Shown here: positions 1-9,594 of the stretch, piece after piece
Position numbering within the stretch: the first letter of the stretch is position 1
How the letters are laid out: each line of letters begins with the position of its first letter
NCBI GenBank assembly: GCA_001584585.1
Contig: LSYV01000010.1
Span: 920,752 to 934,442 of the forward strand
Source: Gonium pectorale
Lineage: Eukaryota > Chlorophyta > Chlorophyceae > Chlamydomonadales > Volvocaceae
Reading direction: 5' to 3'
DNA: 13,691 nt
Translations under genes and position numbers: made by a program
The notes under the pieces: model-generated
The model's input: the letters and a program-made list of their open reading frames with translations, nothing else
Told to the model about the DNA's origin: nothing
The model's database searches: none

Positions 1-560
1 CGCCCGCGCGTAGCCGCCGCCGCGGCAGGATCCAGCTCGTCCTCGTACGCCATGTATTCATACCCGTATGGATAACCATAAGGCCCGTACGGCCCGTCGT
101 ACACGAGCGGGGTTCCATCCTCATCGTATCCGACGATTTGGCCGTACGCGCCATACGGATAGCCGTATCCATACGAGTACGGCACGCCGTGCTCGTCCAC
201 CTCCTCGTACTCGTACATGTGGTCCATCATCGGGTGCATGGCGTGCGGGTGCATGTCTGGCGGATACCCCATGTGGTGCGGCGGGGGCAGTCTGTACGGC
301 CCACCCGGGTGACCGCCGTACATCTCCTCCTCCTCAGCCATCATAGCCGCCGCGTCGTGCGGGTGCACAGGTCCGTACATGCCGTACTCGTAAGCGTACG
401 GCGGTCCGGGCCCGTACGGCCCCTCGTGCGGCGGCCCGGGCGGCCACATGTGCGGCGGCTGGCCGCCGTACCGGGGGTCCAGCTCAGGCGGATACGCACC
501 GCCCCCACCGCCGCCGCCGGCGCTGCCCAGCCGGCGGCTGGCGGCGCCGCTAGGCCCGTC
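1..560 (-). other. Tyr/Pro/Gly/His-rich C-terminal region of the AP2 protein (open at window edge)
   Basis: This is the last visible part of exon 3 of the AP2 gene. It is an unbroken frame dense in Tyr, Pro, Gly, His and Met, with repeated P-Y-G and Y-x-Y elements (for example GPYGPYGYPYGYEY) plus acidic patches such as AEEEEMYGG and YEYEEVDEHG. The composition resembles prion-like or transactivation low-complexity domains; no folded domain is recognised. The stop codon lies left of the window. Confidence 0.75.
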
Positions 561-3500
561 GCGCGCCCCCAGGTGCCCCCCATCTGACGACCTGGCGCCA
601 CGGTCGTTGGGGCCGTCAACCTCGACGTCCCGATTGCCAGGGCCGTGGGCGCCTGGGCCGCCGCCATGGCCGCCCGCGTCGTCCACGTGCCCCGCCCCCA
701 GGCCCATCCCATGTTGGTGGTGGGCGGGGTGCTGGCCGAGGTGGTGCGGGTGGTGGGCGGGGTGGTCGTGATAGTGGGGGTTGGATCTGGGAGCCGTCGG
801 GGCGGAGGGTCGGCGGCGGCAGTGCATGGCCGCCCATAGCCGGGTGGCGATGCAGACCGCCGCCATCACCACCCAAGCCGCCCAGCGCCGACGGCGCGGT
901 GCTGACGGAGCCGCCGGCGGACATGGTGGGGCCACCGCCGCCGCCGCCCTGCCCGCCGCCGCCAACAGCCTGCGGTCTGTGGTTGTTGGCACCTTGCAGG
1001 CCCTGCCCCGCGCCCAACCCAGCGTTGCCCGCGAGCATGGCCGCCGCCGCGACGGCGTTCAGCGCGCCAAACTGTCCCTCCGGCACCGCGCCCTTGGCCC
1101 GGGCCCCCGCTTGGCCCCTGCCGCCCTGCCGCCCCGGCGCCATGGCTCCCGCGCCGCCGGCCGGGGCCGTCGGCGTGTCTACATTGGCGCCGACGTCTGC
1201 TGCCGCCGCCGCGGCAGCGGCAGCGACTACGGCAGCTGCCGCCGCTGCGGCTCCGGCGCCGCCGGGATGCGCCAGGTTGGCGCCCGCCGCGCCCGGTCCG
1301 TCGCCGGCGGAGGGTTGCCCCTGCGCTGACGAGGACACCTGGCGTGCTGCTCCGTTCGGGCCCGGCATGGGAAGCTTGGGTGGCCGCCGCGGGAGCACCG
1401 CCCCATCGCTGGACCGCGTGGGCTTGTTTGGGTTGTGCCGGGCGGCCATTTGCTGCAGGGAGAGGGGGGTTTCAGAAGCAAGAAGGGTTGACGAACGGCA
1501 TAGGGAAAGGGGGGATGCGATGGATAGAGGAAGGGTCGGTGATGACGGAAAGAATGACAGTGCAAAGGGTAGTAGGGGAGGAGGACGTCGACACGGCCAG
1601 GCGCGTCCGCTTGTGCCGCTTTGATGCGATGAAGCTTGGCCGAGGGGCGAGGCCGCCCTGAGCGGCCCTGTTGGGCGGTGCGAGCATGCCCTTGTCCTTA
1701 AGATGAGGTCGGTGTTGCTGCCTTCCCCAATGACCGCATCCACCCGTAGCGAAGGGGCGTTCCGCGCCCATGTAGGCCCATGTAGGCACTGGAACCGCCT
1801 GCTCTACCAGCGCCCCAAAGGTGTGCGCTTGACACGCCACGCGCACCGACGCTCGCAGCAGCGCCTGCACCCCCCTTCCCCTCCCTCCAGCTGCCAAGCC
1901 GCCCTCACCACCAGTGCGCACAAGCCCCACAGCCCGCCAAGCCCAAGCCCCACGGCCCGCGCCTGCCATACAGCCTGCACCCTGCAGCCCCCGATCACCT
2001 GCGCCACCTCCTCCGGCAGCAGATCCCACCGGACGGACGGCACCGTGTCGGCGCCCTGCGAAGGGGGGGAGGGAACATGGGACGCAGGCGCGGGTCTGGA
2101 GCTGCGGGTCCGGGCCGCGCGGCACAAAGGCAGAAGGCACGCCACCGGGCACACGGCAGGAGGGCACGGCACGCCAAGGCGCGGGACACCGGGCAAGGGC
2201 ACGCTTGGTGTGGGGGGCCCGCAAAGCACCTGGCGCACCCGGGGGCAGGGTCCACAGGGCTGGGGGCGTGCAGAAGCGGCAAACAGGTCGACAACGGCAA
2301 GGCCCATAAACAGACGGCAAGCTAGGTACCAGGCAGTGACGCGTGCCCCGAAGCCCCTGACCCTCCAAGCCAAATGGGTACCGTTGCCGCGAACCCCCAG
2401 GCTCCCGGGCTCGCCCCAGGCCAGCACCCCATCCCGCAGCTCGGGGCCCCCACCACTAGCCCTCACCGTGCGCGGGTTGGTCTCGTAGTCCGCGTAGGCG
2501 AAGTTGGTCTTGGCCTTGGTGCCCTTCTGTACGATGGCCGCGGCGTCGTACGCCAGACCAGCCTCGTGCGCGGACGGAAAGGAGCCCAGCCAGCGCCGCT
2601 TGTCGCCGTCGCGAATCTCCGCAGCGTACATGCCCCATTTGCGCATCCGCACACCCACAAACCCGGTCTGGTTTCGGCAGGGCGAGTTGTCGTCTTCGGC
2701 GCCCGGCCCGCCCGCCATCAGCGCGGCTGCTGCAGCAGGCGCAATGCCCGGCGGCATCCCACCCTGGCCCCGCGCGCCGCCGCCGTTGGCGGCGTCCCCG
2801 CCGCCGTTGGGCGCCGGCGAGGCACGCTTGCGTTTCCTGGATTCCCCGCCGCCGCCACCGCCGCGCCCGCCGCCGCCACCGCTGCCCCCCATATGTACGA
2901 CGTCCTGCGCCGCCGCCGCCGCCGCTGCCTGCGTCATCTGGAGGTGCATGGCGTTAGATGCGTTGGCGTTACGCCGCGCCGCCATGAGGCACGCCGCTGC
3001 GGCAGCGGCGGCGGTCGTGTAGTTCAGTCCGCCGGGTGCACCGCCGGCGACGCCGTTGGGTCCCAGCAGACCCCCGGAGAGCGCCGGCAAGCCCGGCAGG
3101 GTGAGGGTCCCGTTTGCCAAGCCGTTCGCCGTCATGTCCGCTGCGTGGGCGTGGGCCTGCCCCCCAACCTGCTTGGCAGCCAGGAGCGCTGCCGTGAGGC
3201 CCGCAGCGTTGAGACCCGGGCCCCGCGGAATCTGGAGGCCGGCGCCGCCGCCACCCAGCCCACCAGCCCCGCCGGCCGCGTGCTGCCCCGCCGCCGCCGT
3301 GGCCTGCAGCGCTGCCAGCATCGCCAGCACGCTGTTAGCGGTCGACAGGCCGCCCGGCGCTGCGGGCGGCTGCGCTGCCGCCCCGGCACCGCTGGGGCCC
3401 GCGCCTGGCAGGCCCAGGCCCAGGCCCGGCCCGCCCGGCCCAAGGCCGGGTCCCCCGGCAGCTCCATTGCTGCCCAAGAAGTCGAATCCGTCGGGTCCCC

Positions 3501-3678
3501 CGCCCGTCAAGTGCGGGTGCGCTGCTCCGGGCTGACTCATAGCGGCGAGGTGCGCGACCCCCAAGGGACCTTGGCCTGGCCCGGCGCCCGCCTGGTCGGG
3601 GCTGTCAGAAAGGTCCCGGCCGTCCGACGCGGCTGCTCGTGCCAACACGCCCAGGCCAGCCGAGTCCTGCTGCTGCAT
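1..3678 (-). CDS. AP2/ERF-domain transcription factor, 3 exons visible, 3' end outside window
   Basis: Seen: exon 1 is 3678-2467 (404 codons), exon 2 is 2055-1999 (19 codons), exon 3 starts at 1452 and is still open at position 1. Introns 2056-2466 (411 bp) and 1453-1998 (546 bp) are GT-AG and both phase 0. Residues 1-330 are Gly/Ala-rich low complexity; a basic cluster RKRKR at 281-285 could be a nuclear localisation signal; one AP2 domain covers about 339-398. Exon 3 encodes an Ala-rich stretch, then His-, Gly- and Tyr/Pro-rich tail. The ATG at 3678 sits in GCAACCATGC, a good algal start context. Known: AP2 domains bind DNA in plant and algal nuclear regulators. Inference: a sequence-specific nuclear transcription factor; its targets cannot be read from the sequence. 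Odd: the frame changes by one base near 776-780 (see separate entry). The protein would exceed about 900 residues if the frame is continuous. The single domain makes it ERF-like, but the orthologue is not recognised. Confidence 0.88.
776..780 (-). other. apparent one-base frame slip in exon 3 of the AP2 gene
   Basis: From 1452 down to about 781 the coding frame has codon starts at positions divisible by 3, ending with residues resembling LRPDGSQIQP. From 773 down to 1 the coding-like frame has codon starts at positions equal to 2 modulo 3 and reads HYHDHPAHHPHHLGQH and onward without a stop. Removing one base from the five-C run (minus strand) at 776-780 joins the two. The alternative is a small intron 869-653 (GTGATG ... 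CCCAG, phase 1), which also restores the frame but would remove a His-rich stretch whose codons have very high GC at third positions. Confidence 0.6.
1999..2055 (-). other. 57-bp internal exon 2 of the AP2 gene
   Basis: The exon encodes GADTVPSVRWDLLPEEVAQ and is bounded by CTTCGCAG before it and GTGATC after it. Both borders are phase 0, so including or skipping it keeps the frame. Unlike the surrounding low-complexity protein it is a compact, mixed-composition, acidic/hydrophobic segment (WDLLPEE), which argues for a conserved short motif following the AP2 domain. The enclosing sequence is open in the same frame, so a fully retained intron 1 would also be translatable. Confidence 0.7.
2485..2664 (-). 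other. AP2 DNA-binding domain segment of exon 1
   Basis: This segment encodes residues 339-398. The first strand reads GFVGVRMRKWGMYAAEIRD, matching the family pattern YRGVRxRxWGxWAAEIRD: Arg344, Arg346, Trp348, Glu354 and Arg356 fall at positions used for DNA contact in plant AP2/ERF domains. It continues with RRWLGSF (Trp363) and the helix HEAGLAYDAAAIVQKG, equivalent to the RAYD element, and ends TNFAYADY. No second AP2 domain is visible in the exons found, so this is not a two-repeat AP2 protein within the window. Specificity for GCC-box or DRE-type sites cannot be assigned, because the residues that usually separate those classes do not match either cleanly. Confidence 0.93.
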
Positions 3679-6490
3679 GGTTGCGCCGGGGAAGCCGGCT
3701 GCTGCTCCGCGTGGCTCGGCGTCCGTCGCATCAGCGCCCGTCTGGGCGGGCCCTCATCACGGGCGATTAATGATCCAGGGCGGAGCCATGTAGGGGGCGC
3801 GCGTTAGGCCAGGGTCCGGCCTACACGCCGGTCGACCTGTTGGGGGCGGGAGGCACGGGGCAACTGATGAGTCGGGAGCTTGCCCAGGTCAGGAAGTCAG
3901 GGTCTAGGAGGACAAGGTGGGGAGGTTAAGAAGGTTGGGACCGCGGACTGTGGGCTTCTTGGGCACGGTGTTCGGGGTACCGGCACAGGCGGCGTCCACA
4001 CGTCCATGCGGGTCAGGAGTCGCAGGCACAGGTCCGCGTACACAGCTAGGCCATCAGGGTCTACCCCAATGTACCCACAGTGGTTGTGCATAACTATGCT
4101 GGGTTACGCGCAACCCACGGTCCAATTCATCACCTCCGATAAGCAGGCGAGTCCCACAATGGTATTTCTAAACATGGCTTCCGAAGTCGGCATTCGGTCC
4201 TAGAGAAGCGCGCTAGGTATACCAAGATGGTTCGCAAACTGGTGAACCCAGCTCACAAGCTCCACAACATCTCGTCAATAATGGTGTTCATGGCGACTGC
4301 CTCGCTGCGTTCGAGGCGGTTGGAGCAGTCGGAAGGGTATACAGTCCTCCCCAGGGCACACCCACACGCCAATATGAAACTACGTACTCCTTGCAGTAAT
4401 CGTATCGGTGTGCATCTATGCACATGAATACCGAGCGACAGCGAAACCACTTGAAGTGCCCTAACGCGCCCTTGGCGCCATCAGCCAGGCGCACATCCCA
4501 ATCGGACACATGCATAGTCACCATCATGGGTCAATGCGAAGATCAGCGGCCTGGGGCCTGGGGCACTTAAGGGGCGCCTTAGGTTGTGCTGACCAGCGCG
4601 CAGCCTTACCTGGTGTTCTCTCCAGAGGCCAAGCCGCAAGTCCAGCCAAGTCTCAGCTGATTTTCCCAGTTGTGTCGGCAGTGAGACTCGTGCCCGCCAA
4701 GCGCCCGCCGATAACGACCGTGAAGCCTATCCCGTTTTCATGCGAATGCAATCGCCTTTATAAGTGCGGTACAGAAGTTGCCAATACTGAAGTAAAGCTT
4801 ATGTACGCCTAAAGCAAACGGGAGCCTCGGGCCATCTGCGTGCGCCCGCCGTGGAGCCGTTGCGGTTGGGCACAACAAGAGCTTCAGTGCAGTCCCTCTA
4901 AGCTGCTCTATGTGCGAAGCTCCTGGTTGTCGGCCTCAGTCCACCCAGCCAAGCGGGGGCCGGCCACGGTCGGGCACGCCCATTCCTCACATCCATGCCG
5001 GGCGAAAAACATTACCCTGCATGTGCTTGCTGCTCCGGGATTACGGAGTCGCGTAGGGGAAACTAAACATATGTGGCTCACGTCGCAAAACCGCAAGCCC
5101 TCGATTCTCAGACACAGAGGCTACACGCCCGGGCTTAACGAGTGTCATCACCCAGGCACATAACCCGTGACATTTAGGGGCCTGCTCAACAGTGCAGGTA
5201 GCATCACGAGCCGGGGATATACAGGTGTTGTCCATATCCCTTCACAGTTGACTGACCCCCCAAGTGTTCAACCCGCCGCAAAGCCACAGCCACATGGTGC
5301 ACAAAGATCTTGACATCAGGGCTTGGCAGGCCAAACTGATGGTGCACCTTGTCCAATAATGCTTGAAGTGAGCCACGCGGGATACGGTTGGCGCTCCCTG
5401 CGACACAGCCGGTGACGCCAAGCCCATGAGGTCACAACCGACGGGACAAGAGGCAAGCCAGGGCAAGCAAGCACCCAACACACAACCCTACGACATGGTT
5501 GTCCTCAGCGTTCCAGGCGCGCCGTGCTTTCAATCACAGAGCGATATGGCTCAAAAACTACGGCCGCGTTGCGCAGAAGCTACAAATGAACGGTCCTAAG
5601 AACATGCGACGTTGGCCAATGACGGGCACACACGCATACGACACCCGACACGCACACAGAACACGCATTCGGTACCCGGCACCACGAAAGCCGCGGGCAC
5701 CGGGCCGATACGGCCCTCGGGCTGCTCCCCTTGAGGCGAGCATGATGTAAATCAGACACTGCATGCAGCCCTCCCAAGATGCCATATGTCGGGACACATA
5801 CCGGAGGGGAGCACAGCCGCAGCCGCGGTTCAGTTCGCGCCCCGGCGCAGCTCAGTTCACGACCCCGCGGCCTCCCCAGGAGGCTCCAGCCGAGATGGGA
5901 CGACTGGGAGCCCGACACATAAATGCACGGGCCACCGCTGCGCGCTCTCAGAATGAATCTATGGCCCTCGGTGCTCGTGCAGGCGCGCACCTCCCTCGCT
6001 TTCTAAGGGCTCAGTTATTGCGGTACCGTGCTCAATGCAGGTTTGGGTCTATGGGTGGTCGACGGCCGGGCACCATAACCCCCACGCCACGCCCCAGCGC
6101 ACCAGCTTCGATCAAGCCTGGCAGCAAGGCGGCCCGCGGCGCGCAACGCCCCACCTTGCGGCATTGCAGTCAGCCCCTGCTTTGCCCCCAGCGTTCAAAC
6201 AAACAAGTAATGTTCCCAGTCCCAAGCTTCTAGGCTACCGGGCAGCCGCTATTGGCGCGCCCTCACGAACCCTAAGCCCCTCGACACCATCCCTTCGCCG
6301 ACCACCACCACCGCCCCATCAACCGGTCAGCAAGACAGCGCGCAGCTCGGAGCGGCAAGCAGCACTCGAGACCCCAGCGCCCTATGGGCCCCGAGTTACG
6401 GAGCGGCAGATATTGTAGGTCACGTGATCACGGTGAAGGCTCGAGGAGGCCCTTTTCTCCAACAGACCAGGCGGGAGCCTACGGTCCCCT
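3679..6490. other. 2.8-kb intergenic region without a convincing gene
   Basis: This region holds the upstream flank and probable 5' UTR/promoter of the AP2 gene (right after 3678) and the 3' flank of the HAD gene (left of 6491). GC content and third-position bias drop compared with the two genes, and open frames are short and lie in mixed frames on both strands. I found no TATA box I would defend, and no canonical algal poly(A) signal TGTAA on the minus strand between 6490 and about 5000. Three short minus-strand frames at 3897-4527 are described separately. Confidence 0.6.
3897..4527 (-). pseudogene. cluster of short atypical minus-strand open frames, possible gene or element remnant
   Basis: Three consecutive minus-strand frames (4527-4288, 4450-4253 and 4091-3897, each in a different frame) have protein-like composition. 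Examples are LGHFKWFRCRSVFMCIDAHR, then VAMNTIIDEMLWSL, then IGVDPDGLAVYADLCLRLL. A TGA sits two codons before the first ATG. Codon use is not biased to G/C third positions, unlike the two clear genes. No family is recognised. It could be a decayed transposable-element or duplicated-gene fragment, or chance. Confidence 0.18.
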
Positions 6491-9400
6491 CTACGAGTCG
6501 ACACTGCGCAGCCGCGGCGCCAGCAGCGCGAGCTCCGACTGCACCTCTTCCCAGTTGCGTACAACCGTGATCAGCTCCCGGTTGCGCACCCTGACAGGGC
6601 GGGGAGACGCGGAAGGGAGGTCACAGGGCAGGTCCAGCTCGCATGGAAACGTTGAAAAATGAGTAGTACAGAGAGGCCACGGGCGAGGTCGAAGCAGGCA
6701 TTTTCAGGCTCTAAAGCCGGCTCCAGCAATGGAGCCGACCCCGAGGGCGGTCGCCTCCGGCTTAGGCCCGATGTCGTTGTCCCGCAGGCGCCCGGTCCGT
6801 CCTTCTGTGCTCAGGCCACACAGCTCAGGAGCCACAGCAAAACACGCGGCCATCGCCCGCCCAGCCACAGTAATACCGCAGGCCCTCCTCCTCACTAGAC
6901 CGCACCGCACACTTCAGCATCCCCCACCCGGGCACCGCCACCCCCCCCCCCACGGGCCCGGCCGCTGCCCCAGGAACAACCCCCCAACACCATCCCCACC
7001 CCGGCCGCACCGCCCCGGCTCACCCCGTGGCGGGGAGCTTGCTCCAGGGGTACGCCCCCTCCCAGTCGTACAGCAGCACATTGATCCCGGCGGCTGCACA
7101 CTCCTGCGCGTAGCTGGGGTTATCGTCGATGAGCACCTTAGCGCCGATGGTCCTAGTCGGGTCGGGTGTGGAGGGGCGGCGGGAGCAGGGGCCACGGACA
7201 GGGTCATGGGGCAGCGTCATGAGGCGGGGACAGGACGTCGGGCGTCCGCGTCGGGCCGCCGCTCGCTCGTGTGCTCGCACATGCGCCCGGGGAGCGACGC
7301 AGAGAGAGCCCTCCAGTGAGCGACGAGTCAGGGAAGGCGCGAACGTGACGAGGCGAGAACCTCTGTGACGCAGAGGACGCAGCGGCAACCGGCAAGTTGA
7401 TCGGGTGGGATGGAGCCAGGGCAGGCTTACTTGCAGATGTCGGACTTCTTGCGGCTGGTGCCCTCCAGGGCGAAGTGGTTGCCAAAATACACCTCCTGCG
7501 CGGGCGGGCGGGCGGGAAGGCGGGCGAGCAGGCGTATTCAGCAAGCATGGCCGGGGGGGCATAGTCGGGGGCAGGCGCATGCTACTGCTTCGTGCCGCTG
7601 GCCCTGCCGGCACCTCTCATGAACATGCCGGTAGAATACACAGGGTGCCCACAGCCCACCAACACAGTGCAGCAAACGGCGGCATGAGCATGAAAGACGA
7701 GCGCGCCCCTTCCGCCGCCGCCCCAGTCCCCTGTAACTCCCTGCCCTGCCGCTCTGCAGCGCACACGACACACAACGAACAGCCCTCGCTATCCGTTTGC
7801 AGACATGTTTGGGCAAGCGGTCACGCATGTAGAACACAACGCCACAGCCCCCGCCCCGGCCCCACCTGGAACAGCCCGGGGTAGTGCCTGTCCAGCCAGT
7901 CCAGCGTCTCGTCCTGGATGACGTGCTGCCGGCTGGTCACCACCACCAGCTCGTACTGGTCGGCGGACAGCCGCGTGAGCGCCTCTGGGGCGCCTGCGGG
8001 CAGCGGCGGGTGCGGCGGGGCAGGGGCTCAGGGCGCAGCGCGCCAGTCGGGCGGGCGGGCGCGGAGGGACAGCAGCAGGAGGCCGGCTACGCGCGGGTGC
8101 CAAGGCGGCAGGGGGGGCCGACTAAATCGGCGCGACGCCACTGGAGGGACATCACCACGCAGGGAGGGAATCGACATCAAGCCCAGGCTCACGGCTCGAT
8201 GTGCATGGGCGCCGGCTCGATCAGAGACATTCTGCCTCTTGCGACAGTCTTCCATAACCAGTATAAGCTCACGCGCCGAGGACGCTTTGATCCACTGCTT
8301 TGGACGGGGCAAGTGGCGGCCTGGCCCCCGCTCCGGCCCCGGTTCAGGTTTAGGCACGTGTGGGCGCGCACCTGGGATGATGGGTATCCCGTCCGTGAAG
8401 TGCTGCGAGTTGAAGAATTCGTGCACAATCTGGTTGGAGCGCTCCTGGCTGCAATTCCAGATCTGTCGGGGCCAAGAGGGACCCAGGGCCCACAACGGCA
8501 CAGCAGCAGCAGCAGCAGCAGCAGCAGTTGTGAGGGGACCAGGATTGTCACGCGTGGGGTGCCCCCGTAGCACGCCGGCCACTCGAGAGACCCGGGCGTC
8601 ATCACAGGGCTCACAGGTCAGCTGCCAGGCGCCGCTGCCAGCTCCGCACACAGCGCTATCAAGGGCAACATGGCTACCCTGTGGCTGCCAAGCTCCGAGC
8701 ATGGCCTCCTGCTCTGTGTGTGTGCCTCGGGTGGTGCATGTGTGGGGGGCCTGAGCGTGACGGCCATGCCTACCTTGGCAAACTCATAGATCCAGTAGTC
8801 ACTGACGCCATACTCCATGGCGTACCGCTCCCGGCAGAACTGGTTCAGCGCGAACACGAAGCGTCCCAGCACTGCGTCCGCGTGGAGGGAGGGTTAAGGA
8901 CCGGAGGGAGGGGGGCATGTTTGCGCCCGCACGCGAAGAGGCACAGAACTGGAGGATGTGGCGAGAGCGTTGCGTGTACATACTGCAGCGGACCGGCCAC
9001 ACGTACATAGTGGGCCGAAGCCCGGACGGAGCCGCTGGCACTGAGGTGCAGCAGCCAAGCGAGGCGCTGCTCAGGCTGCAGCACACAAAGACAGGGACGC
9101 GAGGCGTCTGAGGCACGCCGTGCCACTTGTGAGCAACGGTGCCCTAGGCATAGCAGGTAGCGTGGTCACCCCCACCCTCTGTGGCTGGTTTCGGCCGGGG
9201 ACGGTGCCTGCTTCCACACGTCCCAGTGCCTCTACCCCGCAGAGCACGGTCGCTACGTCAGGAGTGGTTTGGTTAATCACGCGGTCTGCTTCCACGCACC
9301 TTCGTCAACGTCAACGGCGACGCGCAAACGCGGACCCTTGGTCGCGGACACTCGCCGGTCCGGCCCCGACGTCGACACAAGAGGTCCATTTACGCTGGCT

Positions 9401-9594
9401 CCGCCACTGCTCCATGCCCGGATGCTGGGCGTGTGTCTCCGGCTAGCCGCGGTAGCGACCGCACTGGGCAAGAGCGACTGGGAGGCGCAGAGCCGGCGAA
9501 CAAGGGGGCACGTCCGTGCTACAAGGCACCGAGCAGAAGTTTCGGTCGCTACAGAGGAGGCTCCTCGGTGCAGGCTTGGGGCTGGACGCCCCAT
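6491..9594 (-). CDS. HAD-superfamily hydrolase, nucleotidase-like, probably organelle-targeted (7 exons, 301 aa)
   Basis: Exons on the minus strand: 9594-9300, 8871-8774, 8462-8372, 7993-7866, 7495-7431, 7152-7024, 6590-6491. They total 906 bp, 301 residues plus TAG. All six introns are GT-AG (428, 311, 378, 370, 278 and 433 bp) and the phases match at every junction. Residues 1-91 are rich in Arg, Ser and Ala with few acids, typical of a chloroplast or mitochondrial transit peptide. HAD motif I is VAVDVDE (Asp95 nucleophile, Asp97 acid/base; the codon after it spans intron 1), motif II VVVTSR (Thr181), motif III KKSDIC (Lys221), motif IV VLIDDNP (Asp235, Asp236). A C-terminal VVRNWEEV segment closes the protein. 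Known: this motif set gives Mg-dependent phosphoester hydrolysis, and similar proteins occur across land plants as uncharacterised HAD/5'-nucleotidase-like proteins. The substrate is unknown. The start is the first ATG in a frame that stays open back to about 9730 without another ATG. Confidence 0.92.
6591..7023 (-). other. intron 6 of the HAD gene, donor contains an in-frame stop
   Basis: Exon 6 ends ...GCC ACG GG and the intron begins GTGAGCC, so reading straight through gives GGG TGA at 7025-7020. The acceptor CTGTCAG precedes 6590, where one base completes the split Gly codon and the frame continues VRNRELITVVRNWEEV. An annotation that stops at 7020 would give a 269-residue protein lacking the last 32 residues. 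The spliced form is preferred because the downstream exon is in phase and coding-like to its stop. Confidence 0.85.
7501..7530 (+). repeat. CGGG-rich minisatellite in intron 4 of the HAD gene
   Basis: Tandem CGGG units (CGGGCGGGCGGGCGGGAAGG and onward) begin immediately upstream (in transcript terms) of the exon 5 acceptor at 7496. In the transcript this is a C-rich, pyrimidine-leaning tract. Similar CGGG blocks occur at 8044-8063 and 11751-11788. Confidence 0.8.
8501..8527 (+). repeat. (CAG)9 trinucleotide repeat in intron 2 of the HAD gene
   Basis: Nine uninterrupted CAG units on the plus strand read as CTG on the transcribed strand. They lie in intron 2 (8463-8773), about 37 bp upstream of its acceptor at 8464-8463. 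That is where a branch point and pyrimidine tract are expected, so length changes could affect splicing. Confidence 0.97.
9300..9594 (-). other. probable transit-peptide region of the HAD protein (exon 1)
   Basis: Exon 1 encodes 98 complete codons. The first roughly 90 residues carry many Arg, Ser, Ala and Thr and only three or four acidic residues, ending SATKGPRLR just before catalytic strand VAVDVDE. This fits a cleaved organelle targeting peptide; chloroplast versus mitochondrion cannot be decided by eye. The AT-rich stretch CCAGAAAAATAGCG (minus strand, 9704-9691) about 100 bp upstream is the only promoter-like candidate noticed, and it is weak. Confidence 0.6.

Noticed and set aside
653..869. 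Small intron in the AP2 last exon as the preferred explanation of the frame change
   Set aside because: It is possible (GT-AG, phase 1), but it would remove a His-rich stretch whose codons have strong G/C third-position bias; the single-base homopolymer explanation is simpler. Kept as the alternative.
2374..3807. 477-codon plus-strand open frame across the AP2 exon
   Set aside because: It is antisense to the AP2 exon; the absence of stops follows from the GC-rich codons of the minus-strand gene, and its protein is Arg/Ala noise.
5746..5750. TGTAA on the plus strand as a poly(A) signal
   Set aside because: No plus-strand gene ends near it; the pentamer is common by chance.
7020..7152. Ending the HAD gene at the TGA at 7022-7020
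   Set aside because: A donor GTGAG overlaps this stop and an in-phase exon ending in TAG lies at 6590-6491, encoding a VVRNWEEV segment that fits the family's C terminus.
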